A stretch of 64,000 nt of DNA from Mucilaginibacter mallensis (GTDB lineage Bacteria; Bacteroidota; Bacteroidia; Sphingobacteriales; Sphingobacteriaceae), in the NCBI RefSeq assembly GCF_900105165.1, contig NZ_LT629740.1, positions 620,001 through 684,000 on the forward strand. Direction: 5' to 3'. The translations under genes and the position numbers were made by a program. The notes beneath the pieces were generated by a model. It was not told where the DNA came from and did not search any database. It was given only the letters and a program-made list of their open reading frames with translations. The first letter of the stretch is position 1; each line of letters begins with the position of its first letter. Of the stretch, positions 8,461 to 16,587 are shown piece after piece.

Positions 8461-9966
8461 TTAAAAGCCTTGTATCTCCGGCTGGCGATATTTCCAGAAT
8501 CGTTGCAACAGCTTTATCTCATAAGGGTACTGGTACAAATTTGCCCGGTACCTGATGCCTGATAGCAGCCTGATAGTTCTCTTTTTCAGCTCGCTCATAC
8601 GGATATCGGTTACCGTTGGGTAAACGCCGTTCAGTACCGTTTCAAAGTTTCTGATCTTGTCTATCATCTCCGGCGTTAACCAGGGCGTAAGCGGGTTTTT
8701 GCGCAGATCGAAATTTTCCCAGGCCGGGCTGATCCAGTCCTCCAAAGTTTGTGGGAATTTAAAACCGCTTTCTAATACCTGCTTGTATAATTCAGACCCC
8801 GGCGTTGGCACCGGACTATAGGTATAAATGATGATCTCCGTTTTGGGGTTCACCGCCTTTACCTGTTTTATAAAATCTATCTCAAAGTCTATCTGTGCCT
8901 GTACCTGCTCAGGCGTTGGCGCGGGTGTACCCAATACAAAGGAATATTCAGGTATAATGTCGAATTTCTTTAGCCGCTCAGCAAACTCTATGATCTGGTC
9001 GCCGGTTTGGGTGCCGCCTTTGTCCATCTGCTCCAGTATGGCGTTGTTGCCGCTTTCGGCACCAAAAAATATGCACTTACAACCTGCGTCGCGAATGGCT
9101 TGTAACGATGAATCCTTGAATTTACTCATGGTGTCAATCCGCGCCATTCCCCACCAGGTCATGTTTTCGGGTGCTATCAATCTTGAAAATTCAACCGCCC
9201 GTTTCTCTGATACAAAGAAGTTATTATCATGAAACTCTATCGAATCCGCGCCCCATTTATCCTTAATATATTTTACGTCTTTATAAACGTTCTGGGCTGA
9301 TTTTGCCTTCCATCTTGCTTCATAAATAGGCACTACGGCGCAAAAGGAACAGGTGAACGGGCAACCAATACTGGAGTGATAAGCCATAGTCTTTTGGCCC
9401 AAATATGTTTTCCCCAGAAACTTGGTAAGGTTATAAAAATTGTTCAGCTTATCATAAGGTAACGGGGGCAATGAATCCTGGTCGATGAGGTCTTCTTTGG
9501 CCGTTTTAAAGATCTTGCCATCCCTGCTATCCTTATAGATCAAATTTTTGATAAACTCAAAAGGCTGGTCGTTTTCCAGCGCATCGATCAGTAAAGGAAA
9601 AGCATGATCCCCGGGGCCATTGATAATAAAATCAACATAACCCGAATACAATACAGAATCCGAATGATTCGACGGAAAATACCCGCCCCAGATCATTTTA
9701 GTATGCGGGAATCTTTCTTTAACGATCTTCGCTGCTATAATGGCCTGCCTTAGTTGCGGGCCGGGCATTACGGTAAAGCCCAGGTATTTGTATTCGCCGG
9801 TATTCAGGTACGATTCTATTTTTTGTATCGGATTGGCCTCACAATTACCATCAATAATAGCCCAATTATATTTGCCATCAACCGAGGCGGCGATGTTTAA
9901 AATAGAGTTCGGAATCCGGTATTTTTTCTCGGCGCTTTTCGGGTTAAACAGCAAAACTTTATTCAT
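8461..9966 (-). CDS. B12-binding-domain radical SAM protein (second paralogue)
   Basis: A 501-residue protein with an N-terminal cobalamin-type Rossmann domain (residues about 1-150: MNKVLLFNPKSAEKKYRIPN; MIWGGYFPSNH) and a radical SAM domain with Cys202-x3-Cys206-x2-Cys209 in SSIGCPFTCSFCAVVP. It is the first gene of the leftward operon. The 249-nt gap to the divergent methyltransferase at 10216 must hold its promoter. The similar length to the 489-residue paralogue two genes downstream suggests two sequential steps in one pathway or two subunits, which is inference only. Confidence 0.82.
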   Translation of the reverse strand: MNKVLLFNPKSAEKKYRIPNSILNIAASVDGKYNWAIIDGNCEANPIQKIESYLNTGEYKYLGFTVMPGPQLRQAIIAAKIVKERFPHTKMIWGGYFPSNHSDSVLYSGYVDFIINGPGDHAFPLLIDALENDQPFEFIKNLIYKDSRDGKIFKTAKEDLIDQDSLPPLPYDKLNNFYNLTKFLGKTYLGQKTMAYHSSIGCPFTCSFCAVVPIYEARWKAKSAQNVYKDVKYIKDKWGADSIEFHDNNFFVSEKRAVEFSRLIAPENMTWWGMARIDTMSKFKDSSLQAIRDAGCKCIFFGAESGNNAILEQMDKGGTQTGDQIIEFAERLKKFDIIPEYSFVLGTPAPTPEQVQAQIDFEIDFIKQVKAVNPKTEIIIYTYSPVPTPGSELYKQVLESGFKFPQTLEDWISPAWENFDLRKNPLTPWLTPEMIDKIRNFETVLNGVYPTVTDIRMSELKKRTIRLLSGIRYRANLYQYPYEIKLLQRFWKYRQPEIQGF

Positions 9967-10108
9967 AAATACAACAACTATGGCAATTAAAATCAGAGTA
10001 TGGAAGGGACCATGAGAAATCCCTTCCGCCTCTTTCCCCTTACAGAAGTAAACGTTTTATAGCACGACACTAATTTTCCTTTTCACTTCTACATCCGTTC
10101 TTCTGTAG

Positions 10109-10197
10109 TAATTACGCTCCAAAAATTGCGGTGGTTGCCTGTCGGGATAAATAAATGTGTGCATTGGGCAACCGTAGCAAAAAAAATAGCGTAATTA
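10109..10197 (+). promoter_or_regulatory. Nested inverted repeats in the 5' leader of the methyltransferase gene
   Basis: The outer arms 10109-10118 and 10188-10197 are perfect 10-bp complements. Inside them 10126-10139 and 10167-10180 form a second stem (TTGC, one mismatch, then GGTTGCC pairing with GGCAACC). The whole ends 18 nt before the ATG at 10216. It could be a structured 5' leader, an attenuator or a decayed repeat. A separate 8-bp hairpin lies at 10002-10027 near the divergent radical SAM gene. Confidence 0.4.
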
Positions 10198-10215
10198 TTA
10201 ATAAACCCGCTTAAC

Positions 10216-10965
10216 ATGATAGCAGCCATAAAAAACTATATTAAAAGCCATGTTGTACCATCGCATGTAATTGAAAAGGGGAGTGCTGAGGCGTATGATA
10301 TCTGGTCGGCTAATTATGACGACCAGCCCGGCAACTTGATGATCGACCTGGATGAGCAATTATTCAGCAACATGCTTCATAATACCAATATCAGTAATAA
10401 GCTGGTGGCGGATATCGGCTGCGGGTCGGGCAGGCACTGGTCAAAATTACTGGGCAGAAAGCCAATGGAATTAACCGGCTTTGATGTATCAGCGGGGATG
10501 CTGAGTAAGCTGAAGGGAAAATTCCCTGAATCGAATGTAAAGCGTATTACCGATGACCTTTTTTCTGATGTGCCCGATGCTTCGTTTGATATGATCGTAT
10601 CAACCCTTACCGTGGCCCATATTGAAGATATTGACGCCGCCATGCAGGCTTGGAGCAGGATCTTAAAGTATGATGCGGAGATCATGATCACCGATTTTCA
10701 TCCCCGTATTTTAGCCTATGGCGGGCAGCGTACCTTTAAGCACGAGCATAAAAGCATCGCCGTAAAAAACTATGTGCACCCGGTATTCAGCATTGTAGAA
10801 ATTTTGCAGCGCTATGATTTTCATTTAACCGGACAAGAGGAATTGATAATAGATGAAACGATGAAGCACTATTACGAAAAGCAAAATGCGCTGCCGGTTT
10901 ATAATAAATACAAGGGTTTTCCCGTGATATATGGTATCTATTTAAAACGTGGCGATGTGGCTTAA
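10216..10965 (+). CDS. Class I SAM-dependent methyltransferase
   Basis: A 249-residue protein. The SAM-binding motif VADIGCGSGRHW is at about residues 64-75, with the acidic strand-2 end in LTGFDVSAGML and motif DMIVSTLTVAHIEDI. It resembles the UbiE/Methyltransf_11 group. It is transcribed divergently from the radical SAM operon and overlaps the downstream amidohydrolase start, so the two are probably translated together. Pairing with an amidohydrolase suggests that the pathway methylates and then hydrolyses a small molecule; this is inferred from position only. Confidence 0.8.
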   Translation: MIAAIKNYIKSHVVPSHVIEKGSAEAYDIWSANYDDQPGNLMIDLDEQLFSNMLHNTNISNKLVADIGCGSGRHWSKLLGRKPMELTGFDVSAGMLSKLKGKFPESNVKRITDDLFSDVPDASFDMIVSTLTVAHIEDIDAAMQAWSRILKYDAEIMITDFHPRILAYGGQRTFKHEHKSIAVKNYVHPVFSIVEILQRYDFHLTGQEELIIDETMKHYYEKQNALPVYNKYKGFPVIYGIYLKRGDVA

Positions 10966-12112
10966 TAATTTGATAATGGCTGATACCGGCCAAAACGTAA
11001 ATATAAATGTTGAGGGTGAAAAGATAACGGCCATAACATCCTCAGCAAGTGAAAATACCAGCGGATTAACTTTTGAAAATGCCATTGTTTTCCCGGGATT
11101 GATCAACTCACACGATCACCTTGATTTTAATTTGTTTCCCCAACTTGGTACGGATACCTACAAAAATTACAGTGAGTGGGGTAAACATCTGCATAGTAAT
11201 TATAAAGCTGAAATTGATGCTGTTTTAAAGATACCCCAGCCTTTGCGCGAAAAATGGGGAATGTACAAGAACCTGATTGCCGGGGTAACAACAGTACTTA
11301 ACCATGGTAAAAATGTAGGTATAAAAAATAAGCTCATCAATATTTATGAACGTAAGCATGATCTGCATTCGGTAGGTTTTGACAGGTACTGGCGGCTGCG
11401 CCTGAATAATCCCTTCAAAAGAAAACTCCCGGTAGTGATTCATGCTGGCGAAGGGACTGATCGCGCAGCAAAAAAGGAAATTGATACCCTGTTAAAATGG
11501 AACCTGCTGAAACGCGACCTCATAGCCATACATGGTGTAGCCATGCGATCGGAACAGGCCCGGCAATTTAAGGCGCTGGTTTGGTGCCCCGAGTCTAATT
11601 ATTACCTGCTCAATAAAACCGCCCCGATCAATGAGCTAAAGCTGGATACAAAAATTCTGTTCGGCACCGATTCCACGCTTACTGGAAGATGGAATATCTG
11701 GGATCACATCCGCCTGGCGCAAAAAAACCTGATGCTGCATGATATAGAGTTATACCATTCGCTCAACAGCACTGCCGCAGGTATATGGGGAGGGCATACA
11801 GGGACATTATTTTTAGGTTATACTGCTGATATCGTCATTGCCAAAAAGAAGGAAACAGAGCATATGGATGCCTTCTTCGCCACAAATCCTGCTGATATAT
11901 TGCTGGTGATGAGCAAAGGCCGTATCAGGTTGATTGACGCTGAGCTGTACCCCAGTATAGCTACAAGTTTGAAACAAAGGAAATATTCCCTTATAAAAAT
12001 AGGCGACAGCTACAAATATGTGCAAGGCGACCTTACCGGGGTGATCAAAGCCATAAAGAAATATTATCCCGAAGCGCAGTTGCCTGTTGAGATAGTGCCT
12101 GCCAAATCTTAA
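10955..12112 (+). CDS. Amidohydrolase-superfamily protein
   Basis: An ATG at 10955 is preferred; a GTG two codons upstream (10949) is also open. Either start lies within the end of the methyltransferase gene. The 385-residue product has the metal-binding His53-x-His55 in GLINSHDHLDF, a further histidine in VIHAGEGTDR, another in IAIHGVAM, and the catalytic aspartate in LFGTDSTLTG, the order seen in ATZ/TRZ-like amidohydrolases (chlorohydrolase and deaminase group). A HxDH-type variation at the first site is normal for this family. It would hydrolyse a C-N bond in the cytoplasm. The substrate is unknown. Confidence 0.78.
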   Translation: MWLNNLIMADTGQNVNINVEGEKITAITSSASENTSGLTFENAIVFPGLINSHDHLDFNLFPQLGTDTYKNYSEWGKHLHSNYKAEIDAVLKIPQPLREKWGMYKNLIAGVTTVLNHGKNVGIKNKLINIYERKHDLHSVGFDRYWRLRLNNPFKRKLPVVIHAGEGTDRAAKKEIDTLLKWNLLKRDLIAIHGVAMRSEQARQFKALVWCPESNYYLLNKTAPINELKLDTKILFGTDSTLTGRWNIWDHIRLAQKNLMLHDIELYHSLNSTAAGIWGGHTGTLFLGYTADIVIAKKKETEHMDAFFATNPADILLVMSKGRIRLIDAELYPSIATSLKQRKYSLIKIGDSYKYVQGDLTGVIKAIKKYYPEAQLPVEIVPAKS

Positions 12113-12136
12113 AAATTCCACACAAAAATTGATAAC

Positions 12137-12237
12137 TGCGCTCGTCTGTGACGAGTGCTTAAACTGGGTTAGCGTTTGTAACGCGACTGGCGATGCAATC
12201 GCCAAAACATATTAAGCACTCGTCACAGACGAGCGCA
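12137..12237. repeat. Perfect 26-bp inverted repeat (REP-like hairpin)
   Basis: Bases 12137-12162 are the exact reverse complement of 12212-12237. Within the 49-nt loop is a smaller palindrome at 12189-12203 (GGCGATGCAATCGCC). It lies between two convergent genes, where it may act as a bidirectional terminator-like barrier. The architecture resembles RAYT-mobilised palindromes. Confidence 0.75.
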
Positions 12238-12244
12238 AGAGAGG

Positions 12245-12338
12245 CCACAGAGAACACAAAGGCATTCACAAAGAACACAAAGAAAAATCATATATAAGCC
12301 TCAGTGACCTCTGTGTAAAATCTCCGTGCCCTCTGTGG
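12245..12338. repeat. CACAGAG-type intergenic repeat invading a coding end
   Basis: The element begins CCACAGAG (12245-12252), ends CTCTGTGG (12331-12338), and contains repeated ACAAAG units. Its right part is translated as the last codons of the glycosyltransferase gene that ends at 12301 (residues TTEGTEILHRGH), so the repeat reaches into the reading frame. Confidence 0.6.
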
Positions 12339-13401
12339 TTAAATCATCGTTAATAAATAATTCAGTAACCTTATCAGCGATACATTCAATCGGATTAAAC
12401 AAAACAGGTTCATGCTTTAAATCTTTATCATCCAAAAATCCACTAACCAGCCCAACTAATTCATTCTCATTTTTACCCTGATGAAATTCCTCAGGCATTA
12501 AATCCATCGGCTTAACCAAACTTACTACTTGCGCACCTGCATAAAGCGCCTCACTCAAAACCATACCGAAGCCTTCATAGGCCGATGTATGTAAAAATAC
12601 TTTGGTCCGCTGCATCATGGCCAAAACCTCGCCATGCGTTAACCCGCCTGTTAGTTTTACATTGTTTTCCAGCTTTAGTCTGATGATCTGATGTTTTAAT
12701 CTTTCCATCTCTGGTCCTCTACCGCAAATGACCGCCTTAATATGTGGGAATTGGATAGTCAGCTTTTTAACCACATCTACAAACAGTTCATACTGTTTAA
12801 GCGGGATCAATGAGCCAGCACCCATCAGGTCAATATCTCGTTTAGTTGCCGGTGTTCCAAACATCGATGTATCAATTCCCGGCGGAATAATATGCTTAGG
12901 TACAATGCCGTAATTAACCTCAACCTCCCGCGCTAACTGATCGGATAAAGCGATCAGTTGCTCACCTTTTGGGTTAATCAGTCGTACAAATCTATTTCCC
13001 GTTCTTGCATCCTGCCCAAGCACCCAACAATAATGCATTCGCCCGTATTTATTGGCAAAGCGATTGCCAATAAAAGCGCATTCGCCCATCCAAAAACTAA
13101 GCAGACCAATAATTTGGTGCTGCCTATTCAGTTGCTTTAACGTTCGCCAAACTTTCAGCCACAATGCCCTACGATATAGCTTACCCCGGCTTCTGCCCCC
13201 CAAAGCTATCACCTGCATGTCATGCCAAGTATATTGCCTGACTTCAAAAGGATATTGAAAGCTGATGACAATAATATTCAGTTCCGGCTTTTGTTTTTTC
13301 AGCGCCTTAACAAATAATTGCTGAGGGGGTATGCAGGTACTGTCATCCTCATCAGCCGGGAAACCCGGTGTTAATATGACCAAAGTTTCATGCGTATTCA
13401 T
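12301..13401 (-). CDS. Glycosyltransferase family 4
   Basis: A 366-residue GT-B glycosyltransferase with the donor-domain features PGIDTSMF, then GRGPEMERL, and the E-x7-E signature in YEGFGMVLSEALYAGAQVVS. It is predicted to act in the cytoplasm on a nucleotide-sugar donor. Its start overlaps the upstream ABC transporter gene by 14 nt, so the two are one transcription unit and the glycosylated product may be the exported one. The final twelve residues come from an intergenic repeat (12245-12338), so the ancestral protein probably ended near the FINDD sequence. The sugar is unknown. Confidence 0.82.
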   Translation of the reverse strand: MNTHETLVILTPGFPADEDDSTCIPPQQLFVKALKKQKPELNIIVISFQYPFEVRQYTWHDMQVIALGGRSRGKLYRRALWLKVWRTLKQLNRQHQIIGLLSFWMGECAFIGNRFANKYGRMHYCWVLGQDARTGNRFVRLINPKGEQLIALSDQLAREVEVNYGIVPKHIIPPGIDTSMFGTPATKRDIDLMGAGSLIPLKQYELFVDVVKKLTIQFPHIKAVICGRGPEMERLKHQIIRLKLENNVKLTGGLTHGEVLAMMQRTKVFLHTSAYEGFGMVLSEALYAGAQVVSLVKPMDLMPEEFHQGKNENELVGLVSGFLDDKDLKHEPVLFNPIECIADKVTELFINDDLTTEGTEILHRGH

Positions 13402-15037
13402 TCAGGTTGATGGTTTGGTTGCAATAATCAAGGCTGGTTTTATTGTGGGTGATGAGGATAATGATTTTGCCCTGTGCAGCCAGTTTTTGCAGTTTTAATA
13501 ATATGTCGATTTCAGATTCTTCATCCATTTCGCTGAAGGGTTCATCCAGTATCAGTACGTCAAAATCATGGTAAAGCGCCCTGGCCAGCATTACCCGCTG
13601 CCGTTGCCCGCCGCTCAGGTTCTTGCCGTTTTCGGTGATAATGGTATTCATGCCATCGGGGTAGGTTTGCAGCAAACTGTCCAGCCCGCAAAAATCTATT
13701 ACCTCACTTATTTTATGCGGACGATAACCTGCATCATCCAGCGTAATGTTTTTTAAAAGTGTATCATGTATAAAATAAGGCTGCTGTTTTACATAGGATA
13801 TGCGAGCACGGTAATCCTTTATATTTATCGCATCATTAAAGCTAATACTCCCTTTTTTCGGCGATAGAAACCCGCTCAACAAATGGATCAGCGTGCTCTT
13901 GCCGCTGCCGGATTGCCCCCATAAACCAGCCATGTCACCTTTTTTTAGATCGAAACTAAGGTCCTGTAAAACAGGTTCCTGATTGTATTTGAAATCAACC
14001 TCATCAAACCGGATACTTTCTATAGGTTCAGCAGGTTTGGTTTTGGTAGATGCGGTATTTCCAAAACCTAATAGGTCGTTTAAAACAGGCTGATAGGTTT
14101 TTATTTGCCCGGCACTGTTCAATATCTTGATCATTCCGGGGATGATTTTATAAGCAGCAGCTAAAAATACACCAATGGTAAACAGATCGGGCGCAGCTAT
14201 GCCGGTGTTGTATTTATTTACTAAAGCCAATATAAATACACCTAATACCGCAAATATTTCCACTAACCGGGTAGGCAGGCTCAATAAAGTTTGCTGCGAT
14301 GCCAGGTTATTATTTAAAGCCTGCTGGTGCTCGTGATAGCGCCCGGTAAAGAAATTGCTTTTGCCATAAATGTTGCTTTCCACATAACCTGATAATGATT
14401 CCTGTAAATACTGTATCGATTTTTGACTTACTGCCTGTGTTTCACCCCGCAATTGTTTTGATCGCTTGCGGATCCTCTGCCCTAAAAAAATAACCGGGGG
14501 GACTAAAAATAGCAGCAGCAATAAAAACAAAGCCGGGTGGTAAAATATAATGGCGCAAGCCGTAAACAATATCAGCAAGCTTTGCGTGGCTATCTGTTGC
14601 AGGTTGGTAAGTATATAATGACTAAATTCGATAGGCTGCTGGCTGATCTGCCTGATGCGCACCGATGAATCAACATTAACAAATTGCAGATAATCGTTAC
14701 GCAGGTAGTACAACATGTTTTTTTTAGACAGGCGCGTGGCCACATCATAAAAAAAATGATGCTGGAATTTCAATATCCGGTAACCGAACCAGTTTTTTAT
14801 ACTGAAAAGTATGAAAAAGATGCCGATAGTGAGGATAGGATTAGCTAATGGCAAATGCGATAGGCCGGAATTGAGTGAACTGCTTTTGCCTGTATAAAAG
14901 CTGATGACCCATAACAGTAAAGCCAGAAAGGCAATATCAAGCAAACTGATGATCACATCAAACAGAATAAGCCGGAAGATGCGCGACCGTTCCTCCGCAT
15001 TGAGCAGTTTTAATACCTGGATGATGATGAGCTTCAA
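13388..15037 (-). CDS. ABC exporter, fused membrane and ATPase domains
   Basis: A 549-residue half-transporter of the usual length. The N-terminal 320 residues contain about six membrane helices (first near residues 21-47). The ATPase domain shows Walker A GQSGSGKSTL (about residue 370), signature LSGGQRQRVMLARAL, Walker B VLILDEPFSEMD and H-loop ITHNK. It should work as a homodimer in the inner membrane, exporting a lipid-linked glycan, lipid or metabolite. The glycosyltransferase gene overlaps its 3' end by 14 nt, supporting a link with glycan or glycolipid export. No peptidase C39 domain is present. Confidence 0.85.
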   Translation of the reverse strand: MKLIIIQVLKLLNAEERSRIFRLILFDVIISLLDIAFLALLLWVISFYTGKSSSLNSGLSHLPLANPILTIGIFFILFSIKNWFGYRILKFQHHFFYDVATRLSKKNMLYYLRNDYLQFVNVDSSVRIRQISQQPIEFSHYILTNLQQIATQSLLILFTACAIIFYHPALFLLLLLFLVPPVIFLGQRIRKRSKQLRGETQAVSQKSIQYLQESLSGYVESNIYGKSNFFTGRYHEHQQALNNNLASQQTLLSLPTRLVEIFAVLGVFILALVNKYNTGIAAPDLFTIGVFLAAAYKIIPGMIKILNSAGQIKTYQPVLNDLLGFGNTASTKTKPAEPIESIRFDEVDFKYNQEPVLQDLSFDLKKGDMAGLWGQSGSGKSTLIHLLSGFLSPKKGSISFNDAINIKDYRARISYVKQQPYFIHDTLLKNITLDDAGYRPHKISEVIDFCGLDSLLQTYPDGMNTIITENGKNLSGGQRQRVMLARALYHDFDVLILDEPFSEMDEESEIDILLKLQKLAAQGKIIILITHNKTSLDYCNQTINLNEYA

Positions 15038-15177
15038 AATAATGTCCGGACTTGGTAAGTATTAAACATTACGGCTGCCAGTAGGCGATGGTTGCCTGCT
15101 GATTTTCATTTAACCGTAGTATAAAAGTGAATTAAATAGTAGTTTCACATTTTGAATACATCCAATTATTAAACCGT

Positions 15178-16305
15178 ATGAATAATTTATCCGCCAAAAA
15201 AATATTACTGCTCGGCGCGGCAATAGCCTGCAGCTTTACTGCATCGGCACAAAAAACCGACACACTTTTTAAGCGCGCCAATATTTTAAAAACCATGGAA
15301 CGCGTTTCTGCATGGCAATTCAATACCTGGCAAACAAAGGGCTCACAATGGCCCAAGTACGATTGGACCAATGCCGCAGGCTATACCGGAATGCTGGAAC
15401 TGGGTAAGCTAAGCAAGACAGACACCAGCCTGAGCTGCCTGCTGCACCTGGGCAATTCATTAAACTGGCAAACCGGTCCGCGCCGTTTTATGGCCGATGA
15501 TTATTGCATAGCCCAAACTTATGCCATCTTATATAAAATGTATGGCGATAAAGAGATGATAACCAAATTCAGGGAGCAGGCTGATAGCATTATAGCACAA
15601 CCGCATACCGAATCACTGGAATGGAAAAACAATATTTCGCAGCGGGAATGGGCCTGGTGTGATGCCATGTTTATGGGGCCAACCAGTTTCAGCTATCTGT
15701 ATACAGCTACACACGATCAAAAATACCTTGATTTTGCTGTAAAAATGTGGTGGAAAACCTATGATTATTTATATGATCCTGCCGAACACCTTTATTTCAG
15801 GGATGGTAGCTATCTCAATAAAAAGGAAAAGAACGGACAAAAAGTATTCTGGTCGCGCGGTAATGGCTGGGTAATGGCTGGTTTGGTAAGGGTTATTGAT
15901 AATATGCCCGCCAATTATCCCGACAGGCCAAAATTCATCCAGCTATATAAGGATATGGCAGCGCGTGTTGCAGGCTTACAACAACCGGATGGCAGCTGGC
16001 ACGCTTCATTGCTCGATCCGGCAAGTTATCCTATTAAGGAAACCAGCGGCACTGGATTTTTTACCTATTCACTGCTTTGGGGCTTAAATAATGGTATCCT
16101 TGATAAGCAAACCTATTGGCCTGTAGTACAAAAAGCATGGACCGCATTATCAGCAGCAGTACACCCCGATGGTATGCTGGGCTATATTCAACACGTAGGC
16201 GCGGCACCTGATAAGGTGGATGAGAACAGCACCGAAATTTATGGTGTAGGCGCTTTCCTGTTAACAGGTACGCAGTTGTATAAGTATGTTGGGCATATGA
16301 AATGA
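15178..16305 (+). CDS. GH105 unsaturated rhamnogalacturonyl/uronyl hydrolase
   Basis: A 375-residue secreted enzyme with a signal peptide ending around ASAQ (residue 24). The (alpha/alpha)6-barrel motifs of GH105 (YteR/YesR) are visible: SQREWAWCDAMFMGP with the catalytic aspartate, and FWSRGNGWVMAGLVR in the second half. The family removes unsaturated uronic acids left by polysaccharide lyases, typically from pectin fragments. It ends convergently with the ROK-SusC-SusD operon. The upstream gap (15038-15177) contains an 8-bp hairpin at 15079-15101 but no clear promoter box. Substrate assignment within the family is inference. Confidence 0.85.
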   Translation: MNNLSAKKILLLGAAIACSFTASAQKTDTLFKRANILKTMERVSAWQFNTWQTKGSQWPKYDWTNAAGYTGMLELGKLSKTDTSLSCLLHLGNSLNWQTGPRRFMADDYCIAQTYAILYKMYGDKEMITKFREQADSIIAQPHTESLEWKNNISQREWAWCDAMFMGPTSFSYLYTATHDQKYLDFAVKMWWKTYDYLYDPAEHLYFRDGSYLNKKEKNGQKVFWSRGNGWVMAGLVRVIDNMPANYPDRPKFIQLYKDMAARVAGLQQPDGSWHASLLDPASYPIKETSGTGFFTYSLLWGLNNGILDKQTYWPVVQKAWTALSAAVHPDGMLGYIQHVGAAPDKVDENSTEIYGVGAFLLTGTQLYKYVGHMK

Positions 16306-16329
16306 AATAATTGGTTATTTATAAACCAT

Positions 16330-16466
16330 AGGTGTTCGGAAGATTTGATTTCTTGCAAATATGGAGCGTAGGGTCACCCTGGCACTCGAAGGGTAAGCGT
16401 AAAGGCCATTGCCCGCATGCTTCGAGTGCCTCAGCATGACATCCTTTCTTAATCTTCCGAACACCT
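16330..16466. repeat. Intergenic repeat, family B copy 2
   Basis: A perfect 16-bp inverted repeat (16330-16345 and 16451-16466, starting AGGTGTTCGG) bounds the element, whose core contains TTCGAGTGCCTCAGCATGAC. The ends and core match the copy at 25015-25204, and the core matches 5036-5110. It lies between the GH105 stop and a terminator. Confidence 0.7.
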
Positions 16467-16479
16467 GTAATTCATAAAC

Positions 16480-16512
16480 AAAAAGAGCCTCTTATTAAGC
16501 GGCTCTTTTTGT
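16480..16512 (+). terminator. Bidirectional intrinsic terminator
   Basis: AAAAAGAGCC and GGCTCTTTTT form a 10-bp stem around a short loop, followed by T-rich sequence. It is placed to end the GH105 transcript after the family B repeat. Confidence 0.8.
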
Positions 16513-16532
16513 TTAAATGATTAGTTAAATGT

Positions 16533-16563
16533 TAAAAAAGAACCCCCGCCGAGGCGGGGATTC
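16533..16563 (-). terminator. Intrinsic terminator of the ROK-SusC-SusD operon
   Basis: Read on the minus strand, a GC-rich hairpin (CCCCGCC and GGCGGGG arms, 16543-16560) is followed by TTCTTTTTTAAC, 25 nt after the SusD stop codon. Confidence 0.85.
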
Positions 16564-16587
16564 AAGCAACCTAATCAACCTATTATC

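Noticed and set aside
5112..9966. RiPP or grasp-with-spasm biosynthesis cluster
   Set aside because: One radical SAM has SPASM-like cysteines, but no precursor peptide, peptidase or grasp-type ligase ORF is adjacent.
12137..12338. CRISPR array in the repeat-rich gap
   Set aside because: The repeats are inverted pairs of different families, without regular direct repeats and spacers; no cas genes are present.
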